This document shows positions 1 through 10,426 of a stretch of DNA of 64,000 nucleotides, piece after piece (position 1 is the stretch's first letter; the number at the start of each line of letters is the position of its first letter). The notes below the pieces were generated by a model. The model was given only the letters and a program-made list of their open reading frames with translations, was not told where the DNA came from and did not search any database. This DNA comes from Apostichopus japonicus (Eukaryota > Echinodermata > Holothuroidea > Aspidochirotida > Stichopodidae): the NCBI RefSeq assembly GCF_037975245.1, contig NC_092565.1:22713499-22777498 (forward strand), in the 5' to 3' direction. The position numbers were made by a program, and so were the translations under genes.

Positions 1-329
1 CTAACTACTATGTCCTCTTTCAGAAAACTGAAGTTCCTCTTGACCAACGTTATCCCACACGAAGGCACAACCCCCCTGTGGATGTCAGAGTTGTCCCCCC
101 CCCTTTGCTTTGTGTCGGGCAAAATGGAGGTCATCTGGAATTTCCAAAATAATAATAATTAATTTGACCAACCTTTCAGTTACTTTCTCAGCTCTTTGTC
201 TTCACGACGTACTGTCATGCGTACACCAACTTCACCAAAGTCAGGCGGCCTGTGTCTGTTTGATAATTCAGTTATTTATCACATGCACGGTACGGTACTA
301 CTATGGCAACATATGCTTATGGAACGCGA

Positions 330-575
330 AAAGAGTTTGTCGATAGGTACGACTTTTGAACATTACTAAATTATATGACCTCTGAAGAAGATCCTGCTAG
401 GATCGAAACGTCAGGCCAACTTACTTTTACACATAAATTATATGATGTATCACATTTTAGTTCAACAAAAAGTACTCTAGTTGTGACTTTCAGGAACGAC
501 TCACGAACCCCCTGGGATGGACTCACGCACCCCTGGCTTTCATGCACCCCAGTTAGGGAACTCCTGAGTTAGAAG
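330..575 (-). repeat. Dispersed repeat, copy 1 (interrupted)
   Basis: Read on the minus strand this matches 36705-36850: both carry TTCCCTAACTGGGGT, AGGGGGTTCGTGAG, TGAAAGTC, ACTAGAGTACTTTTTGTTGAA and AAAAGTCGTACCTATCGACAA in the same order. This copy has two differences, an extra 30 bp of GGGTGCGTGAG-type sequence and the insertion 379-433. The element class is unknown and there is no coding content. Confidence 0.7.
379..433 (+). mobile_element. 55-bp hammerhead-like insertion with 12-bp TSD
   Basis: The segment is bounded by the direct repeat TAAATTATATGA (367-378 and 434-445) and is missing from the related repeat at 36.8 kb. It contains CTGAAGA (382-388), a perfect 6-bp hairpin GATCCT/GCT/AGGATC (390-404), then GAAA and CGTC (405-412), the order of a hammerhead core. 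One extra A separates CTGAAGA from stem II, and stem I is only CCT/AGG, so activity is doubtful. Such tails are known at the ends of Penelope-like elements. A 5'-truncated insertion of that class is the simplest reading. Confidence 0.6.
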
Positions 576-634
576 GTTGCAGAGATGAGTCAATGTAGAG
601 ACCTACGTCTCTTTCAACAAAGACCTCCTGTAAC

Positions 635-877
635 TCAGCACCGGCAGGTATACTTTTGGTTACTACTTCCAATATTCATCACCTTGCATTTATCAATTTT
701 AAAATGCATTTGCCATACCAGAGACCAGGTAAAAACCTTATCCAAATCCGTTTGAAATTTCTCAAGAATCGTTGTGAACTCTTTTCTGCAGTCATTAAGT
801 ATGTGCGAGTTTTCAAAATATATGTATTTCGCAGATTTGGCTAATGCTACTTTTGAGCTGCCTACGACCATTGGCAT
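635..877 (-). pseudogene. Reverse-transcriptase fragment of a second non-LTR type element
   Basis: An 80-codon minus-strand frame contains KFQTDLDKVFTWSLVWQMHF followed by KIDKCKVMNIG. This is the post-catalytic region of CR1/Jockey-type reverse transcriptases, which typically reads L..DL..L..W...W.M.FN..KC.VM.IG. The upstream SAKYIYF resembles a degenerate FADDTK motif in which the catalytic aspartates are lost. It is an isolated, dead fragment unrelated to the L1-type copy at 8.9-10.1 kb. Confidence 0.6.
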
Positions 878-1192
878 GCATACTAAATAACGTATATTAT
901 GAATTTACATGACTTAACCCAGTTGTGTATACCTGTATTCAGTTTATTTTCCCCAATAAAATATCGATAAAGTTCTTTCAGCTACCAGTAACATGAGTTT
1001 ATCCCTTTTTATCATGCCGGGAGGTGCCATACTTTATTACATTTTAACGAGACAGATACCGTCCCAGCATTCCATAAAATATGTGAGGTTTATAAGATAA
1101 AATATATAGCCAAGACAGAAATAATTAATACAGGCATACTTATGCGGTTATATCAGAACTATAACTGTAACACTACAAATTAACATGCATGC

Positions 1193-1350
1193 ATGGTGCT
1201 GTGGCCGAGTGGATAAAGGCGGTGGCAGTTGAAGCAACGAGGCTTAGCAATTGGGAAGTTCCGGGTTCGATACACGGACGGGTCACTTGGATTTCATCCA
1301 AGAGCAATCTACGGTTTTCCTATACGAAATGACTTTCTAAATTGAGAATA
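1193..1350 (+). repeat. tRNA-derived SINE
   Basis: The segment has a Pol III box A (TGGCCGAGTGG, 1202-1212) and box B (GGTTCGATAC, about 1265-1274) at tRNA spacing, with a long variable arm like tRNA-Ser/Leu. The acceptor ends do not pair and a non-tRNA tail (TTTCATCCAAGAGCAATC.. onward) follows, so this is a SINE head rather than a tRNA gene. The 3' limit is uncertain and may reach about 1420. Confidence 0.7.
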
Positions 1351-2443
1351 TTCCAAATCTGAGTTAAAAATGTTGAATTGGAAGCCACCCAACGTGAAAG
1401 TTGTAATCTATGAAACTGACATCATTACACACCACAGAGAAAACATCGCTACGTTGTCTTTCAGCTCCTAGTTATTGATCTTAAAGGAATATTTTAGTGA
1501 AAAAGGGGATCCAGTTCTTCCGGTCATATCATTTTTTGTCTTTCTATCGCCCTAAGCCTTGTCCTGTGATGAATTTTAGTTTCTGTGATAGAGTGCTTGA
1601 AATGTTGGCCCGTCCTGCCAGACAATTCGAATCTAACACTGACTTACGTCGAGAGGTGACGTCAGTGCGGCACATTGGTCAGAATCGATCAGATCTCACT
1701 CTAAGCTTTGCATTGAGACAGCAATACACATGAATGTGAACAGACTTTGCATACGGATGTGAATACAAAAGATCTCACTCTAAGCTTGGCCTTGATACAA
1801 TACACAGACTTGATTTTACTTTCAGAAATTTGAACTTTCCTCGCTACAGTGTAGCTTGCTAATGATAGCGTCCCTGTAGCTCCCGAAACGAAGTGCCGCG
1901 ATGACGTCACAGTCGCTCATCGTTCTCCACTGTTCCAAAAATATTACATTAAGTTGGCGCGATGTTGAAAAATTCACTTCTCCTGAATCATAGGATGAAA
2001 ATTCCGCGAACTAGGACTTTGACGATAAAAAATTATGTATTTTGTCCATATACCATATAGACTGCCACTATAGAATTACTTTAAGAATGAATCCTGAAAC
2101 CTCGTTAATCCAACGTTATACACCATTAAGACACCGCATCACTTGGTTTCAGGCTCCTGCAGGGCTATTGGAATCAAGAATGAATCATCAAACACCATTA
2201 AGACACCATCACACCATTAACACACCATCAAGTTGTAGTTCAGCCCCCTGACTTATCTCACGATATTCTAGGGGTTCGATGCCAACACTTCCGTACAACG
2301 CATCATTCACACACACACACACACACACTATTAGATAATCATTCCTAAACAGCATGAATTTGAAAATATGAATCGGGGGTTTGACTCAGCACCAGATATC
2401 AATCCAAATATCGTATATCTTATATAAATGATATTATACTTAC
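1351..2443. other. No gene seen
   Basis: Unique AT-rich sequence with small imperfect repeats (AGATCTCACTCTAAGCTT twice near 1690 and 1770; ACACCATTAA several times at 2110-2230). Further 3' exons of the minus-strand membrane-protein gene could lie here but none was identified. Confidence 0.5.
2307..2328. repeat. (CA)n microsatellite
   Basis: Eleven CA units just downstream (minus-strand sense) of the exon at 2444-2635. Confidence 0.9.
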
Positions 2444-2635
2444 CACACAAGCGGCCGATAGCATACGGAAGTATCAACATGAATCCCGTCAGTGCCCCTG
2501 ACATATCCCCGGAGGCGATATTGTTGAACAGAATACCTCCAATTTTAACAGAACCCGTCAGAAAAAACATCACAACGAATCGGGCAATAAAAACCAACCA
2601 TTTCTGAGTCAAGATATCCCGATCCAAATTGGACG
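2444..2635 (-). CDS. Internal coding exon, multi-pass membrane protein (unrecognised)
   Basis: On the minus strand a pyrimidine-rich acceptor (TTTTTATCTTCCAG) precedes 192 nt that end at the donor GTGTG|GTAAGT. The open frame gives about 64 residues with two hydrophobic segments, WLVFIARFVVMFFLTGSVKI and GALTGFMLILPYAIGRL, separated by a short polar loop NNIASGDMS. The exon starts with the last two bases of a codon, while the exon at 6092 ends in phase 0. If both belong to one gene, at least one more exon of length 3n+1 must lie between them; it was not found. The 1.94-kb hAT element 3927-5863 would sit in the intervening introns. Both consensus splice sites and the amino-acid texture support coding; the product is unknown. 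Confidence 0.6.
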
Positions 2636-3926
2636 CTGGAAGATAAAAAGAAAAACAATACAGAAGCATAAAAAATAGAAATCATGCAGCCACATTTTCT
2701 ATTCTTCAGGGGAAAAGAATGATCGAAAGAAATATACGTAGTTCTTTTATAGTTCTACCTTAACTATTACACTGTTATAAAGTTTGGAAAAAAACTTCGA
2801 GACTGTTTCCAATTTCATGTTTTCATTATTGTATTAATTTCAATGAGTGTTGCATCGATAATAGTTTGCGATATCGGTATTTCACACTGAGAGTATAACG
2901 AATCATACAACAGAAGTAACAGGAAGGATCGATATTATTATGTTTCTCCAAAAATAAATTGCTAGCACACAGTTTCGATGAATATCAACTTGGTGGGGAA
3001 AATGACAATTGTTTAGCCCCAAATCCATTTCATGATGATGAAATGCCTTATTCAAGTATCACATATTATGAGTAGAAATGAGAACAGATATTGTTTCTTT
3101 ACGTCGAGGCCCAGCGGCATTGGCAACCCCCTTATTGGTGACGACGAAAATCCACCTCAACCTGAAGACTTCAATGTCTCTAGAGCTGACTCCCATTGGC
3201 GAATCCTCCCCCCCCCCCCCCACCCAAGGGAACCATCCCCGAAATACAAGATCGTATATGACAAGAACCGATAGAACCTTAAATAATTCAGTTATTTCTG
3301 AAAACCGTACATGTCTCTAGGCCTACTATATTTAAAGTAACCATATAGTGCGGATATACAAACTGTTTTTTAAAAGCAATAACCGACTTTTTAGGTGTTT
3401 CCAACGAAGCTGTAATAAATGCACTGTCTACTCTGATGTGATAATCGAGCTAGCTCAGTTTGAGAACAGTAAATTGTCAATAGCATATATAGAGTCCTTG
3501 ATGTACCCGTACCTGTTATTGTTATTGTTATCATTATTGGTATCGTTATCGTTCATCCAGGAGAAATCTAAAACTTTCCGAACTGAAATGTTCTTTCAAT
3601 TTGTAAAATATTCCAAAAGGGATCAAACTGACAAATTGGATAACCACTTCCAAATTTGAAGTTTACGCCATAAGAGTTCTCTAATATGCATATGCATGCA
3701 ACTGCTTACTATATCTGACTTTCTGTTATTATCATTAGATCAAAGATAGTCGCCCTAACAAATAACAAGCCTAAACCTATTCAACAAGTGCAACGAACTA
3801 TAACAGCTATGAATATATATAGGCTATATATAGGAACCTTAGGCCTAGAAATTGTGCAAATGTATAGGGTCCGGAAGTATACTGTTTTTACAGTTAACTG
3901 TTTAACCGTCACTGCATGGTTATGAA
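2636..3926. other. Presumed intron of the minus-strand membrane-protein gene
   Basis: No exon with good splice sites was found. A 13-bp C run lies at about 3208. The segment 3100-3220 is open on the minus strand for about 48 codons but lacks splice signals and reads like repeat sequence. Confidence 0.4.
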
Positions 3927-5863
3927 CACTGGCGGATCCAGGGCCTTTGTTTGGGAGGGGCCAAAGTGGCATTAGAGTGATATGGGGGAGGGGTCTAAGG
4001 GGAGGTGGTGTCCCCCTCCCCTTTGGAAAATTTTCTATTGCGTCAGATGCAATTTGGTGCGACAAAAGTGTACAATGGTGATTTTAATTTACTTCTAAAA
4101 AAATGTTTCCCAGGTGTAATTTTCTAAAATATTTATAAAACAAAGTTGGGATCATCTTTCTCAAGAAATTTTATTTCTCATAGGTTATAAATTTCTTACA
4201 ACCCGCCTGTAACTGCAAAATGGTGTTAAACTGTAAATCCTCATGCTCATACATTTACATAGCTCCCAACTCTTGAGAAGGCAAATGCTGGTCCATGCCA
4301 CGAATTGCCGTCCTGGGGGAGGGGTATAAGGGGGAGGGGGTGTCCCCCTCCCCTTTTGATTCTTTTTGGAATCCTGGTGATGCCTACATGTAAAATGGTG
4401 GCACTTAGAAAGGCTTTTGTCACCCAAAATTTTCTGAGAAATATGCATTTTTTTTGTGTGTAACATCAATAAATTGAATAGTAGGTGATAATTCATTCTT
4501 TCCCGTGGCATGAAAATGTTCGCTGCTCGCCCCAATGAAAAGAAATATAGGCTAATTTGAGATTCAAATGATGCTGTACAGGAGGTTTTATACTCTATTA
4601 TGCTAAATGCTAGGGAATGATGGTTGCTAAGTCAAAAATTTATGCAATTTTTTTTTATGTATACTTGACAATTACAATGCGGTTTTTTCGGACGCTTGTG
4701 CGGGTCAGCGGGTTTGGGTGTAAGAATGCGGGTCTAATTCCCGCGAATTGCGGGTCAGTTGGGAGCTCTGCATTTAATTTTAAACCAGAAAACAAAAAGG
4801 TTTAGACTAGTCTATCACTGCTATTCCTCTCGATTTTTTAAATTTCCAATCATATGATTTAGCGGATGTTCGGAAACACTTTTTGGCTCACCTTTGGGGG
4901 GGGGGGGGCATGGCCCCCCCTTGGATCCGCCAGTGTATAAGTATTGATCCATTGTGCTTTATATTATTATATCATAACCATATCAAAGCGCTGATAGTAA
5001 GCTTTACTTGTTGGAAAAGTACTAGAATGCTCTTTATATACCAGCATTGTTAAGTTGCAAAGCTCATATGATAGAACGATTATCATGTTTCTTGTAATAT
5101 GATTTTTTGTTATTGAAACTAAAGTAACCATGAACAGATCATTTACGTATCCATACAAGAGATTTTAGTTAATTCTGCGCGTAGAGTTGAATCTTTGCCA
5201 AATTTTGCAATCAGACAGTTGATTATGTTAATTTTTGGGAGCTTTCAACTATTTTTACATGTTAAGGGAGTTGGGTGAAAATTCCTAAGTCGACCAATGC
5301 TGTATTGTACATGCATCTTAGAAACTAAAAAAGGAAATTCTTTAAATTTTCGTAAGCATGCAGCTTTAAGAGATAGTACCTTGATACCTTGCCATCCATA
5401 ACTGGACACAAAAGTTAAAATATCATGACTGTAGTTCACTATTCATGCATGATTGTAGATGTACGGGAAACCCTCTTAAGTGTTGAAATGAAAGGTTGAA
5501 TTCATCAAATATTCTGGATTATTTGTGTTGTCATTCCTCTTTGTTGTCTCTTATATGTGCTTTTCTGTTGTGATCTACTTAAAGAACAAGGAATCAAGCT
5601 GCTTTTAATAATTAACGTATGAAACACTTATGAACGGGTGCTATGTTGAAATCGCTGGCAAAATTTTACATAATAATTTTGTAGTTGCGTTACATGCTGA
5701 TCATGTAAAACTTAACAAAACAGCAGTTAAGTAAATTCAAGTAAGTTTTACTTAAATGTTTTAGTGTTCTTATTTGACATGAACATCAAGTAAAATTTTA
5801 ATCTTTGTACAACATTTTCTGAATGTATGCACTTGGCCCCCCCCCCCCTTGGATCCGCCAGTG
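3927..5863. mobile_element. hAT-like non-autonomous element, 1.94 kb
   Basis: The termini CACTGGCGGATCC and CACTGGCGGATCC (right end on minus strand) are flanked by the perfect 8-bp TSD GTTATGAA (3919-3926, 5864-5871). The interior has no transposase. It holds two related GC-rich blocks (about 3950-4090 and 4310-4390, each with a GTCCCCCTCCCCTTT core) and an internal copy of the right terminus ending CCGCCAGTG at 4936, so the element is composite or contains a second, end-truncated copy. It sits in the presumed intron of the minus-strand membrane-protein gene. Confidence 0.85.
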
Positions 5864-6091
5864 GTTATGAATTAGCCTTAGTCTTACGATGCAGCCGATT
5901 ATCTTAAACTTAATGTTAACTATTTAGCACGAGAACTCCAATTTCCCTTTCAATTAACAGACAATGATTGAAACTGACCTTGATTCTTTCTATTCTTAGT
6001 GCGATATTCGGTACCGCAAAATAATTAACGTTATAAACATGTGGTATCTAAATACAACAAACTTAAGCAGATAAACAACCTTTTAACTCAC

Positions 6092-6286
6092 TTTCCATCT
6101 TTTTCTCACTAATTCCTTTTCTTGTTTCTCGAGTCGGCGTACAATGTTGGCTAGTTCCTTCCTGAAATTCCCTGAACTGTTAAAAGTTGTTATAACATGT
6201 GCCGATTCGGTATACAACAATAAAACAAAAGACATAAATCCTGACACATATTCCGGTACCATCCGACTGTTATCTATACCAGCCAT
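6092..6286 (-). CDS. First coding exon of an unrecognised membrane protein
   Basis: Read on the minus strand, an ATG at 6286 (context ACACATGG) is preceded in frame by TAG at 6298-6296, so this is a credible start. The exon encodes 65 residues: a short polar N-terminus MAGIDNSRMVPEY, a hydrophobic segment SGFMSFVLLLY, then a charged helix KELANIVRRLEKQEKELVRK that looks like a short coiled coil. It ends at AAA followed by the donor GTGAGT (6091-6086), phase 0. The family was not recognised. The layout of a membrane segment followed by a basic coiled coil recalls GET1/WRB-type proteins, but the signature residues are not there. It is probably the same gene as the exon at 2444-2635. Confidence 0.6.
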
Positions 6287-6371
6287 GTGTATATACTACC
6301 GGGACATGTTAAGTCAAGCGAGTTGTACTCTAGTCAACAGGTACTGGTGATAGATTGTCAGTATTGTATTG

Positions 6372-6488
6372 TTATCTGTATGCATATTCTACAGACTCGG
6401 CCCAAAGAAAGAAATTTACACACAGAAGCCAAATCGCACCTACTGACAACAATAGCCTTTGCAGCGATTGGAACGTCACTCGCGCCAT
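6372..6488 (-). CDS. 38-codon upstream ORF ahead of the membrane-protein gene
   Basis: The minus strand has AAGATGG at 6490-6484 followed by 38 codons and a stop. The peptide starts MARVTFQSLQRLLLSVGAIW and continues hydrophobic, so it could be one membrane span or a signal anchor. It lies 85 bp upstream of the ATG of the exon 6092-6286, with no clear acceptor in between, so both frames may be on one transcript. It could be a regulatory uORF, a separate micropeptide, or an alternative first exon (possible internal donor GTAGAA). None of these is proven. Confidence 0.35.
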   Translation of the reverse strand: MARVTFQSLQRLLLSVGAIWLLCVNFFLWAESVEYAYR

Positions 6489-6510
6489 CTTGAAAACCAA
6501 ATACAATGAC
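6460..6510 (-). promoter_or_regulatory. Promoter-like segment of the minus-strand membrane-protein gene
   Basis: The minus strand reads TTTTCAAGATGGCGCGAGTGACGTTCC. AAGATGGCG is the YY1-type element often found at animal transcription starts, and TGACGT is a CRE half site directly downstream. The position about 200 bp upstream of the first good coding exon fits a core promoter. The element is seen; its role is inferred. Confidence 0.35.
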
Positions 6511-7985
6511 TCGCGCATAGGGTGCCTGTATACATTATAGTAACGATCGGGGTTTCGACAAAAAAATGATCTTATCATCAAAATACCTTTCATTTTTACA
6601 CATATACAAGCACTTGACGCAGCAAAGTTTGTGGGGGGGGGGGGGGGGGAATACAACTAGTTGAAATGAATTCCAACGCACTGGTATCTAGCCGCGAGTT
6701 TACACATACAGTTGTTCTTACTTCTTGAAAAAAAACCCAGCATGTTTCCCAATGGTGTACAATCTTACGATACGCCCGTTACTAGATACATAAGGCACAA
6801 AGCCGAGCCGTCTATATTGTTCACCACGTTATTGGTGGGGAGACGGCTATGTGTTTGGGCACCTGGGGAACAGGTACTCCGAGTTGGAGGGGCACCAACA
6901 ATTTATGTAGGGGTACCAATAATTAAAGGAGGGGCACAATATGCGTAAGCTGTTCCCGTGAGCTGTTATTTTGCGTTGATCAAGATGTGATCATTTTCAG
7001 GAAACTCTGTGTCGAGTATTACTCAACGTAGGACGCCAATTGATCTGCAGGCTAAGAAGGATATATAGGTACAGACGTACAGTGAAGTGAAGCATCATCA
7101 CTCTGTATTAAAAATGTACATCGCACTGCCACTGTTATCTCATTCATATCAATCACAAAACAACAACAACGAATTTTCAAAACAAATAAAGTGAACCATG
7201 ACCGGTCAAGCAGAATAATGAAAAAAGTTTTAGTGGAATATATTATCGAATAGTGCGTGTCAATAACACACTTAATTAAAACTCTACCGATAATGTACGA
7301 ATGTAATTACCTTTGTTTTAATGATTACACAGGTGTTATTGAGTTGATTGGTAACATGACATGGTATATTACGATTGTGAATGAACATTATGGCAGTATC
7401 ATATATGCACTTTGTATGATGTGTACAAAGCTAATTAAAATGTGTCAGATAAGTATATATTGTATATGCGAGGAAACTACCGACTTAGATTAATTAAAGG
7501 AAATACGAAAAGAATGATCATATTTGCTATTGAGTCAACCACGGGATGAAAGTGCATGTAAAGTAAATTTTACCAATAAAAAATTAATAGTTCAATGATT
7601 TTTTTATGATTTGTTTTCTTCTCCATGTATTGATATCTTTCGATTCAAATGAACAATCAATTTCAAACTTTGATTCGAATTTGCTTCATATTATATACAC
7701 GATTGCATTTACGTCATAACAAAAAACACTTATTCTCAAAAACAATACAAAGAAACAAACAGAATTAATGGACAAGAAATTCGCAAATCCCGAAATAAAT
7801 ATATAAATATCTTCTTTTTCTTGGGAGAAAGTAATTGATACATTCAATCATTGAACGTGTTGTTTAAGAAGGTACTACGGCATATCGTTAGTTGCTTTGT
7901 TAAGTATGTAATATTCTACCTGTAAATAATATTTGAGTTTGTAGTAAAATGCAATATAGCATCTGGCAGATTATCATTTAATTTG
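6511..7985. other. Intergenic, nothing recognised
   Basis: AT-rich with a 17-bp G run at about 6632. The frames seen are short and show no domain or splice context. Confidence 0.5.
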
Positions 7986-7993
7986 CACTTGAA

Positions 7994-8361
7994 CAAGGGC
8001 GTAGGAACCGGGGGGCTGGGGGCGCCAGCCCCCCAGTGAAATATGTGGAGGGGCGGAAGTATCATTCCGCCCCCCCCCCCCCGGCTTCGCAAGTCAGAAA
8101 ACCCCTTTTTCATTTCCAAATGAGAAAAAAAACCTCATTTGGAGCACCAAATTGCATCTAAGGCCAGGTGAAAATACAAAATTAAGTTTACAAAATGGAT
8201 TGGGTGTTGAAGTGTGCTATATTGCACCAAATCGCACCTGAGGCCACCTGGAAATGCAAAAAATTCCAAAGGGGAGGGGGACACCCCTCCCCTTAGACCC
8301 CTCCCCCAGGTCGGCCATCAGTCTTCAGCCCCCCACTCAAAAGTACCTTCCTACGCCACTG
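7994..8361. mobile_element. hAT-like MITE
   Basis: This 368-bp element has the perfect 8-bp TSD CACTTGAA (7986-7993, 8362-8369) and termini CAAGGGCGTAGGAACC and CAGTGGCGTAGGAAGG. The interior shares the block ACCCCTCCCCTT and the words GCACCAAATCGCAC with the element at 3927-5863, in the opposite orientation, so the two belong to one lineage. It has no coding capacity. Confidence 0.85.
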
Positions 8362-8859
8362 CACTTGAAGACACAATACTTTGCATATAAAAAGATAAAA
8401 GTTGATTGTATGTTTAGCTTCGTCGATATGACCAACTTTAACGTGATCATAGTTCATATCAAAGTTGCTCTTCAAAATACACTGGTTACCGTATGGGTGT
8501 CTGTAGTTCAAATTCGACCACGCGTAACACACATCACGAATAAAATTATTTGAGATATTAATGTCACTTTTATCATAGTTGCATTTAAATAAAAATCCTT
8601 TTCCATACCTCTTAGTCCTACGTCAAATAAAACTTTCCATAAAACCTTCATTTTCATCTAGATACAGTTTTAATCCACTTACACGTTAAACTTGTTGCAT
8701 CATATTCAGGCTTCCTTTGCATTTATCTTTAACCAAAACTTTTCTCTTCACTTTGTCGGGTTTACTACACCAAATGAAACCAAAACGAAGACGTTCAACT
8801 TCTTTAAAAAATTGTGTACTCGGATTTGGTAAAACGGTAAATAAATAGACAAGTTGTAA

Positions 8860-10136
8860 AATAAGGAACGTTTTAATGAGACTGAACTATTTTCCAGATG
8901 GGCGTAAGATCTCTGGAGGAACAGAGATTAATAATACTATGAATATGAGACAGTTTGGAAACATAGTTCAACTTATAGAAGTCTTCTTGGTGATGGATAA
9001 AAGAAAAACCTTAATGGTTGACAGATTCGTCGCTTAGAACAAAATTTAAATTGCGAAAATTACGTTGGTGGGGTTGAGAACAAAGGTCCAAGGGGGGAAA
9101 TGCAAGATTTGTCCAAGTTTACTTCTAAACCAGAAACTTTACAAAACTCCTCAAGTATTTCCACCGTTTCCGAAATATCCTTCATTGAGCCATTTGTCAT
9201 TACCACCATGTCATCGGCATAGGTGGACATTTTTTAAATCTCAGACATTAAAAATCTCAGAGCAAGTCATGAATAAATATGGGCTAAGAGGCCAACCTTG
9301 CCGGACACCCATGGAGACTCTGAAATACCCGGAAAGAAACCATTATTAACAATACAATATGAGACATTACTGTAAAGAGTTCTGACCCACGATCTGAAAG
9401 CATTGCCAAAGTTAAAATAAGTAAGGGTATTTTGAATATATTCCCAATCGAGTCGGTCGAATGGTTTCTCGTAGTCAAGGAAAATAAGTGCCTCTAGAAT
9501 ATCATTTTCATCCCAGTAGTTGATAAGATCTAAGATTTAATCTAATGTTTTCACCGATAAAACGTCCTTTTAAGGTAACCAGTTTGCTCCGGACTTATAA
9601 GGTCTGAGAGAACATTCTTCATTCTTCAACTATAAGATTAAAAGTTACACAGGAATGATGAGAACCAAAAATCGGTAGAATGGACATATCAGTCACGGCA
9701 TTTTTAAGGTGTTGAGAAACAATAAAATAACCTAACCTACAGTGAATCTAGGTGTCAGTGTTTGCATGCCAACATGGAGGTAAAAACAGACTTTTACCTC
9801 CATGATGCCAAGTATACTGATCTCTACTGCAGAGTTTCTTTTCTTCAGTATTTAACTTTCAATATTATGGAACGGCCATCTGTATCAAGAATAGCATCGA
9901 ACACAGACATAATACGAACCGGATTAATTAGAATTGCTGTTTGAACCATGAGATTAAAAAGTTTTCCCTCCCCATTCATTAGCCCAAATAGAATTGTCCG
10001 CCGAAGGGATGGAATGTGTCTCCTGTAAACAAATGAAATTTTACTTATGAATATGAAAGAAAGAAAATAGTTTACGTCGTTTCTTGCAATCAAGAATACC
10101 TCTCACATTAAAGGTGACAAACGAGTAAGAGCCCAT
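8860..10136 (-). pseudogene. Dead L1/Tx1-type LINE: endonuclease and reverse transcriptase remnants
   Basis: Read on the minus strand from an ATG at 10136, the sequence starts MGSYSFVTFNVRGILDCKKR and soon reaches ICLQETHS and ANEWGGK, hallmarks of the apurinic-like endonuclease (EN) of L1-type elements. This is followed by SHG and DTDGRSIILKVKY. After a large deletion come reverse-transcriptase (RT) blocks: EQTGYLKGRFIGENIR, FLDYEKPFDRLDWEYI, a GV.QG.PLSPYLF box at about 9290, and the catalytic STYADDM at about 9215, then EFCKVSGLEVNLDKS. Stops and frameshifts break every domain, and part of EN and the EN-RT linker are missing. No 3' tail or TSD was defined. The order of blocks and the YADD motif make the class assignment firm, though the exact clade is inferred. 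Confidence 0.88.
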
Positions 10137-10426
10137 TACGGAATGAGAGAAGGAAAGCCCTGGTATTTTAGTTGTAGTTGGAAAGAATTACTTCAAGTTA
10201 TAGGACACGTGGTGCAGCCTTGCAAAATGCAAACTTGATAAAGCGATAGGTTCACTCTCTCTAACAGGTAAAGTAATGTACTTATCAGTACAATGATCCC
10301 CGATGAAAGACAAATAAAAGCAGACAGAGTTAACAGTATATAGGTAAATTACGAGATTGAAAACAGGTATAAAAAAGAAACAGAAATCACGTCGACATAG
10401 CTCAAATCAGTTAGGCCTATAGTATA

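Noticed and set aside
24-152. Terminal exon after the acceptor CTCTTTCAG at position 23
   Set aside because: 43 open codons follow a good acceptor, but half of them are C-run derived and no partner exon is in the window.
1193-1280. Functional tRNA gene
   Set aside because: Boxes A and B are present but the acceptor ends do not pair and a non-tRNA tail follows; better explained as a SINE.
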